A stretch of DNA of 16,690 nt from contig DKZT01000045.1 of NCBI GenBank assembly GCA_002493755.1, positions 1 through 16,690 on the forward strand, given 5' to 3'. Within the stretch, counting starts at the first letter, position 1. Each line of letters opens with the position of its first letter. The notes beneath the pieces are model-generated. The model saw nothing but the letters and a program-made list of their open reading frames with translations. It searched no databases and was not told the DNA's origin. Made by a program: the position numbers and the translations under genes. Positions 13,913-16,690 of this stretch are shown in pieces. The DNA is from Ruminococcaceae bacterium UBA7067. Its GTDB lineage: Bacteria > Bacillota > Clostridia > Oscillospirales > Acutalibacteraceae.

Positions 13913-14581
13913 ATGGATCAGAACACGGTTTATTACGGCAACAATTACGCAAATCTGCCTGAGGAGGTAAGGGGCGTTTTTGAAAGCCTGAATATCCCGA
14001 AGAGATATCAAAAAAATCAGATGATTTATATGCAGGGCGAGAGAGCCGACTGCTTTTATTATATTAAATCGGGCAAGGTGAGGATTTACTTTTCATCGCC
14101 TGAGGGAGATGAAAAAACGCTTGCAAATGTTGAGGACGGGTGTATTCTGGGTGAGGCGGCGTTCTTTGACGGTATGCCGAGGGTATCGTCAGCGGTTGCT
14201 TTGAGCGAATGTCGAATTATCCCTGTTAATGAAAAAATACTGACCGAGCGTTTCCGCACTGACCCGAGCTTTGCTATGACGCTTCTGAATTTGCAGGCAC
14301 GCTCAATCAGAATGTTATCCTCACAGGTGAGCAGTATAACATTTTTGCAGGCGAACTGCCGCATCGCAAGACTGCTTATACAGGTGCGTGAGCCGATAGG
14401 AGATGAACGGTACAGCGTTCATCTGACCCACGAGGAGATAGGCAATATTGTCGGCGTATCCCGTGTTACGGTGAGCAAGATACTCAACTCAATGAGAAAC
14501 AGCGGAATTATAAGGACGGAGTACCGCAGAATTATTATTGAGGATTTGAACGAGCTGTTCAGAATAGCGGAGTTTGAGTGA
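13913..14581 (+). CDS. Crp/Fnr-family transcriptional regulator
   Basis: This 222-aa regulator has an N-terminal cyclic-nucleotide-binding-type beta-barrel (about residues 20-135) and a C-terminal winged helix (about 155-220; LTHEEIGNIVGVSRVTVSKILNSM). The barrel holds GEAAFFDGMPRVSSA, close to the GE...PRS phosphate-binding cassette of cAMP-binding members but with Val after Arg, so cAMP binding is uncertain. There is no N-terminal cysteine cluster of the Fnr type. I chose the ATG at 13913 (GGAG, 5-nt gap). A GTG at 13895 is in frame but lies inside the heptad repeat. It is divergent from leuCD, which it might regulate. Other Crp-clade functions are equally possible. Confidence 0.9.
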   Translation: MDQNTVYYGNNYANLPEEVRGVFESLNIPKRYQKNQMIYMQGERADCFYYIKSGKVRIYFSSPEGDEKTLANVEDGCILGEAAFFDGMPRVSSAVALSECRIIPVNEKILTERFRTDPSFAMTLLNLQARSIRMLSSQVSSITFLQANCRIARLLIQVREPIGDERYSVHLTHEEIGNIVGVSRVTVSKILNSMRNSGIIRTEYRRIIIEDLNELFRIAEFE

Positions 14582-14592
14582 TGTGAAAAAAT

Positions 14593-14645
14593 AAAGGCTG
14601 TATCAGAACCGTGAATTAATCAGCGGTTTCAGATACAGCCTTTTG
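14593..14645. terminator. bidirectional terminator between crp-like gene and antitoxin gene
   Basis: A long, nearly perfect stem: AAGGCTGTATC and GAACCG on the left (about 14594-14611), CGGTTTC and AGATACAGCC on the right (14624-14640), then TTTT. On the minus strand the arm runs into a T-rich tail as well. It lies 12 nt after the crp-like stop and abuts the stop of the antitoxin gene. Confidence 0.85.
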
Positions 14646-14646
14646 A

Positions 14647-14928
14647 TTAAACAAATTCAATTTTCAGTGTTTTCCCCATAGCCTCGGCAAGTCGGCGCAA
14701 TGTCTTTAAAGACGGATTTGCATTACCGTTTTCGAGCTTGCTTATATCACCTTGTGCTATTCCTGTTTTTACGGACAACTCTTTCTGCGTAAGTCCTGTT
14801 GCTTTGCGTGCATCAATAATAGCCTGTACTATGGCAAACTCAGGTTCAAGAGCGTCATATTCTGCTTTTAATTCTTCGTCTTTGAGCTGCTCTGCGAGAA
14901 AATCATTGAATTTATTGGAATTATTCAT
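14647..14928 (-). CDS. higA: HigA-type XRE-family antitoxin
   Basis: This 93-aa protein has a C-terminal XRE helix-turn-helix (about residues 46-85; LTQKELSVKTGIAQGDISKLE and NPSLKTLRRLAEAMGKTLKI). The N-terminal part is acidic and likely contacts the toxin. Its start overlaps the end of the toxin gene by 8 nt, so translation is probably coupled. HigA-type antitoxins neutralise the partner RNase and repress their own operon, and paired operators lie upstream. The toxin-first gene order is typical of HigBA. The gene symbol is by family only. Confidence 0.88.
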   Translation of the reverse strand: MNNSNKFNDFLAEQLKDEELKAEYDALEPEFAIVQAIIDARKATGLTQKELSVKTGIAQGDISKLENGNANPSLKTLRRLAEAMGKTLKIEFV

Positions 14929-15286
14929 TCACATCATCCTCTCTGTAAAAGTATTCTTTGCGATATTGCTTTGCCTTTTCAAGTTCCTCTTTAGGAGTTT
15001 TCTGGCTTTTCTTTATAAAGCCGTTGGTAAGTATAATTTTATTACCGACGAAAAAGAAATACAATACTCTTGATATATCAGAACCTACTTTTGCACGAAG
15101 TTCAAATATGCCATCTTCTAAATATTTTGAATATGGTTCTCGTAAGCTGTTGCCGTTGGTTTGTAGCATACTAATTGTTTTAAGAATTTTAGCCTTGAGC
15201 TTTTTATTTTCCAAACTAAAAAGAAATTCTTTTGCCGGCATTGCTCCGTCATCTTTTTCGTAAAATATTACTTCAAATTCCTGCAT
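14921..15286 (-). CDS. higB: HigB/RelE-type toxin (Gp49-like mRNA interferase)
   Basis: This 121-aa protein matches the phage Gp49-like/HigB branch of the RelE superfamily. Visible are PAKEFLFSL near the N-terminus, then GIFELRAK, SRVLYFFF, KIILTNGFIKKSQKTP and a basic helical tail (EELEKAKQYRKEY). Members cleave mRNA on the ribosome until neutralised. TAGGAG lies 7 nt before the ATG. It is the first gene of the operon, under a consensus promoter with two operators. The lysine-rich GFIKKSQKTP segment is the family hallmark. Activity is inferred. Confidence 0.88.
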   Translation of the reverse strand: MQEFEVIFYEKDDGAMPAKEFLFSLENKKLKAKILKTISMLQTNGNSLREPYSKYLEDGIFELRAKVGSDISRVLYFFFVGNKIILTNGFIKKSQKTPKEELEKAKQYRKEYFYREDDVNE

Positions 15287-15306
15287 ATATATACTCCTAG
15301 AAAAAT

Positions 15307-15318
15307 AGGATTTATCCT
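15307..15318. promoter_or_regulatory. higBA operator 1
   Basis: The palindrome AGGATTTATCCT is centred at 15312.5, just downstream of the higBA -10. Together with operator 2 it forms a larger inverted repeat, 14-bp perfect arms at 15304-15317 and 15333-15346. The likely ligand is HigA or the HigBA complex. Confidence 0.75.
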
Positions 15319-15324
15319 ATACAT

Positions 15325-15353
15325 ATTATATGGGATAAATCCTATTATGTCAA
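15325..15353 (-). promoter_or_regulatory. consensus sigma-A promoter of higBA
   Basis: On the minus strand the -35 is TTGACA (15353-15348), the spacer is 17 nt, and the -10 is TATAAT (15330-15325): a full consensus. Operator 2 lies in the spacer and operator 1 just beyond the -10. Confidence 0.88.
15333..15342. promoter_or_regulatory. higBA operator 2
   Basis: The palindrome GGATAAATCC is centred at 15337.5, 25 bp from operator 1 and between the -35 and -10 boxes. Confidence 0.75.
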
Positions 15354-15405
15354 CAAGAATTTTTATTTATAACAGTTTAAAAATCGCAAAATTTATAAAA
15401 AGTAT

Positions 15406-16440
15406 TTACCAAATCCCGAGAATGTGCTGCATTACAAGGCTTACGCCTGATATGCCTATCCAGCAGCACAATCCCATAAATATCGGTTTTCCGCCTGATT
15501 TTATCAGCTTTACAATGTTTGTGTTCAGACCTATCGCAGCCATCGCCATTATAATAAAGAACTTGCTAAGCTCCTTAAGCGGAGAGAAAAAGCTGTTCGG
15601 CACGCCGAGGGATACCGAAACGGTTGTGATAACGGAGGCGAGAACGAAAAAGATGATGAAGAACGGGAAAATCTTTTTAAGGCTTACCTTTGTTTCACTG
15701 CCTGTTGACTGCTTTTTGGCTTTTCTTGTTCTGTAAAGGGCAAGGCAGAGCGTTATCGGGATAATCGCAAGCGTTCTTGTAAGCTTTACGATTGTTGCGC
15801 CGTCAAGAGTGTTTGCTCCGGGGTGCATACCGTCCCAGGAAGAGGCGGCGGCTGTAACCGAGGAGGTGTCGTTTACGGCTGTTCCGGCGAACAGTGCAAA
15901 GCCTTCGTTTGAAAGACCGAGCAAGCCGCCGAGCATCGGGAAAATCAATGCGGCAAGAATGTTGAACAGGAAAATTACCGAGATTGACTGAGCGATTTCC
16001 TCATCGTCTGCATCAATTACAGGTGCGGTTGCGGCAATAGCCGAGCCGCCGCAGATTGACGAGCCTACGCCGATAAGCGTTGATATTTTTGACGGCATTT
16101 TCATAAGCTTGTAAAGCACAAATGAAATTACAAGCGAGGTTGTGATTGTCGCCAATATTATGGGAAGCGACTGTCCGCCGACCTGAATAATGCTTGTCAG
16201 GTTGAGTCCGAAGCCGAGCAGAACAACGGCGTACTGTAATATTTTTTTAGAGGTAAATGTAATGCCCGGGTTCACCTGCTCTCTGAGCTTGCCCTTGATG
16301 AAAAATGTAATTATCATACCGAGCAATATCGCAAAAACAGGACCGCCGACAATCGGCAGAAGCTTGCCGAGGAAAAATGACGGAACCGCAATTATCAGGC
16401 AGAGCAATACGCCTGCCCAGCTTTTCTTGATAAAGTTCAA
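15406..16440 (-). CDS. YeiH-family (putative sulfate exporter family) membrane protein
   Basis: This 344-aa polytopic membrane protein of the YeiH/UPF0324 type has about ten hydrophobic helices. The family hallmark GVGSSICGGSAIAATAPVI is at residues 124-142, followed by acidic DADDEE, and NDTSSVTAA lies further on. Family members are annotated as putative sulfate exporters, but function is poorly established. The start must be the TTG at 16440: an in-frame TAG lies 9 nt upstream, AGGAG is 9 nt before the TTG, and the next Met is residue 42, past the first helix. No clear terminator separates it from the higBA promoter, so some read-through is possible. Confidence 0.88.
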   Translation of the reverse strand: MNFIKKSWAGVLLCLIIAVPSFFLGKLLPIVGGPVFAILLGMIITFFIKGKLREQVNPGITFTSKKILQYAVVLLGFGLNLTSIIQVGGQSLPIILATITTSLVISFVLYKLMKMPSKISTLIGVGSSICGGSAIAATAPVIDADDEEIAQSISVIFLFNILAALIFPMLGGLLGLSNEGFALFAGTAVNDTSSVTAAASSWDGMHPGANTLDGATIVKLTRTLAIIPITLCLALYRTRKAKKQSTGSETKVSLKKIFPFFIIFFVLASVITTVSVSLGVPNSFFSPLKELSKFFIIMAMAAIGLNTNIVKLIKSGGKPIFMGLCCWIGISGVSLVMQHILGIW

Positions 16441-16498
16441 ATGAATCTACTCCTTTGCAATTATTTTATCCGAATGTGAAAATATTATTTCCCGTAAA

Positions 16499-16531
16499 AA
16501 GCGGCCGTAACTTATTTTGTTGCGGTCGCTT
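16499..16531. other. imperfect hairpin upstream of the YeiH-family gene
   Basis: A 13-bp stem pairs 16499-16511 with 16519-16531 around a 7-nt loop. As plus-strand RNA it has two G-U wobbles but no T tail. As minus-strand RNA it has a TTTTT tail but two A-C mismatches. It may be the decayed terminator of a gene to the right on the minus strand, or a leader structure of the YeiH-family gene. Confidence 0.35.
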
Positions 16532-16570
16532 CGTATACTGAATGAAATTTATTTTTTGTGATTTAAGCTT

Positions 16571-16605
16571 TAGTTTAGAGTTTAGAGTTTGGAGTTTAGA
16601 GTTGT
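16571..16605. repeat. heptad tandem repeat array, 5 units
   Basis: Five 7-bp units: TAGTTTA, GAGTTTA, GAGTTTG, GAGTTTA, GAGTTGT. They belong to the same GAGTTTN family as 2140-2202 and lie about 64 bp before the start of another palindromic element at the window edge. Confidence 0.88.
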
Positions 16606-16668
16606 CGGATTTTAGCTTTTTGCTAATACCTCTATGCTAACAGCTCTTCACTGATAAGCGTATACAAT

Positions 16669-16690
16669 ATTCAGCACAGCGAGCCGGAAC
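16669..16690. repeat. start of a further palindromic element, cut by the window edge
   Basis: The last 22 bases match 4126-4147 at 19 positions and end in GAGCCGGAAC, just where the copy near 4143 enters its palindrome. The rest lies outside the window. Confidence 0.6.

Overview
The window looks like chromosomal DNA from a low-to-moderate GC Firmicute of class Clostridia, probably of the Ruminococcaceae/Oscillospiraceae type. This is inferred from strong AGGAGG-type ribosome binding sites, consensus sigma-A promoters, Rho-independent terminators, RNase Y, and SpoVB-, SleB- and PdaB-like proteins. Intergenic gaps carry short palindromic elements and 7-bp tandem repeats. I see no rRNA, tRNA, CRISPR array, IS transposase or prophage.

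Layout. Bases 1-525 are an AT-rich leader with a possible small ORF, followed by rny (RNase Y, 526-2079). A convergent SpoVB/MurJ-type flippase gene (2296-3834, minus) is bracketed by a perfect 29-bp inverted repeat and flanked by palindromic elements and heptad arrays. A translationally coupled pair of ABC half-transporters follows (4302-7765); residue asymmetry marks it as a heterodimeric exporter with one degenerate ATP site. Next are a secreted protein with four Big_2-like Ig domains and a C-terminal SleB-like hydrolase domain (8130-9650) and a membrane-anchored NodB-family deacetylase (9782-10579). Both probably act on the cell envelope.

The second half is mostly on the minus strand. A TetR regulator and a six-TM protein form one operon behind a consensus promoter with two identical-core palindromic operators. 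leuC-leuD encode isopropylmalate isomerase (leucine biosynthesis), with a divergent Crp/Fnr-type regulator upstream. A HigB-HigA type toxin-antitoxin operon has a promoter with nearly the same twin-operator geometry as tetR. The last gene encodes a YeiH-family membrane protein.

No clearly new multi-gene system is visible. The best leads are: (1) the palindrome plus heptad-array repeat family, including the inverted repeat around the flippase gene; (2) a heptad array that forms nearly the whole predicted crp leader and supplies its Shine-Dalgarno; (3) a hairpin with a CUUG loop between Shine-Dalgarno and start codon of the Big_2/SleB gene; (4) the unusual Big_2-SleB architecture; and (5) two unlisted small ORFs. 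All functional calls come from reading motifs; no database search was made.
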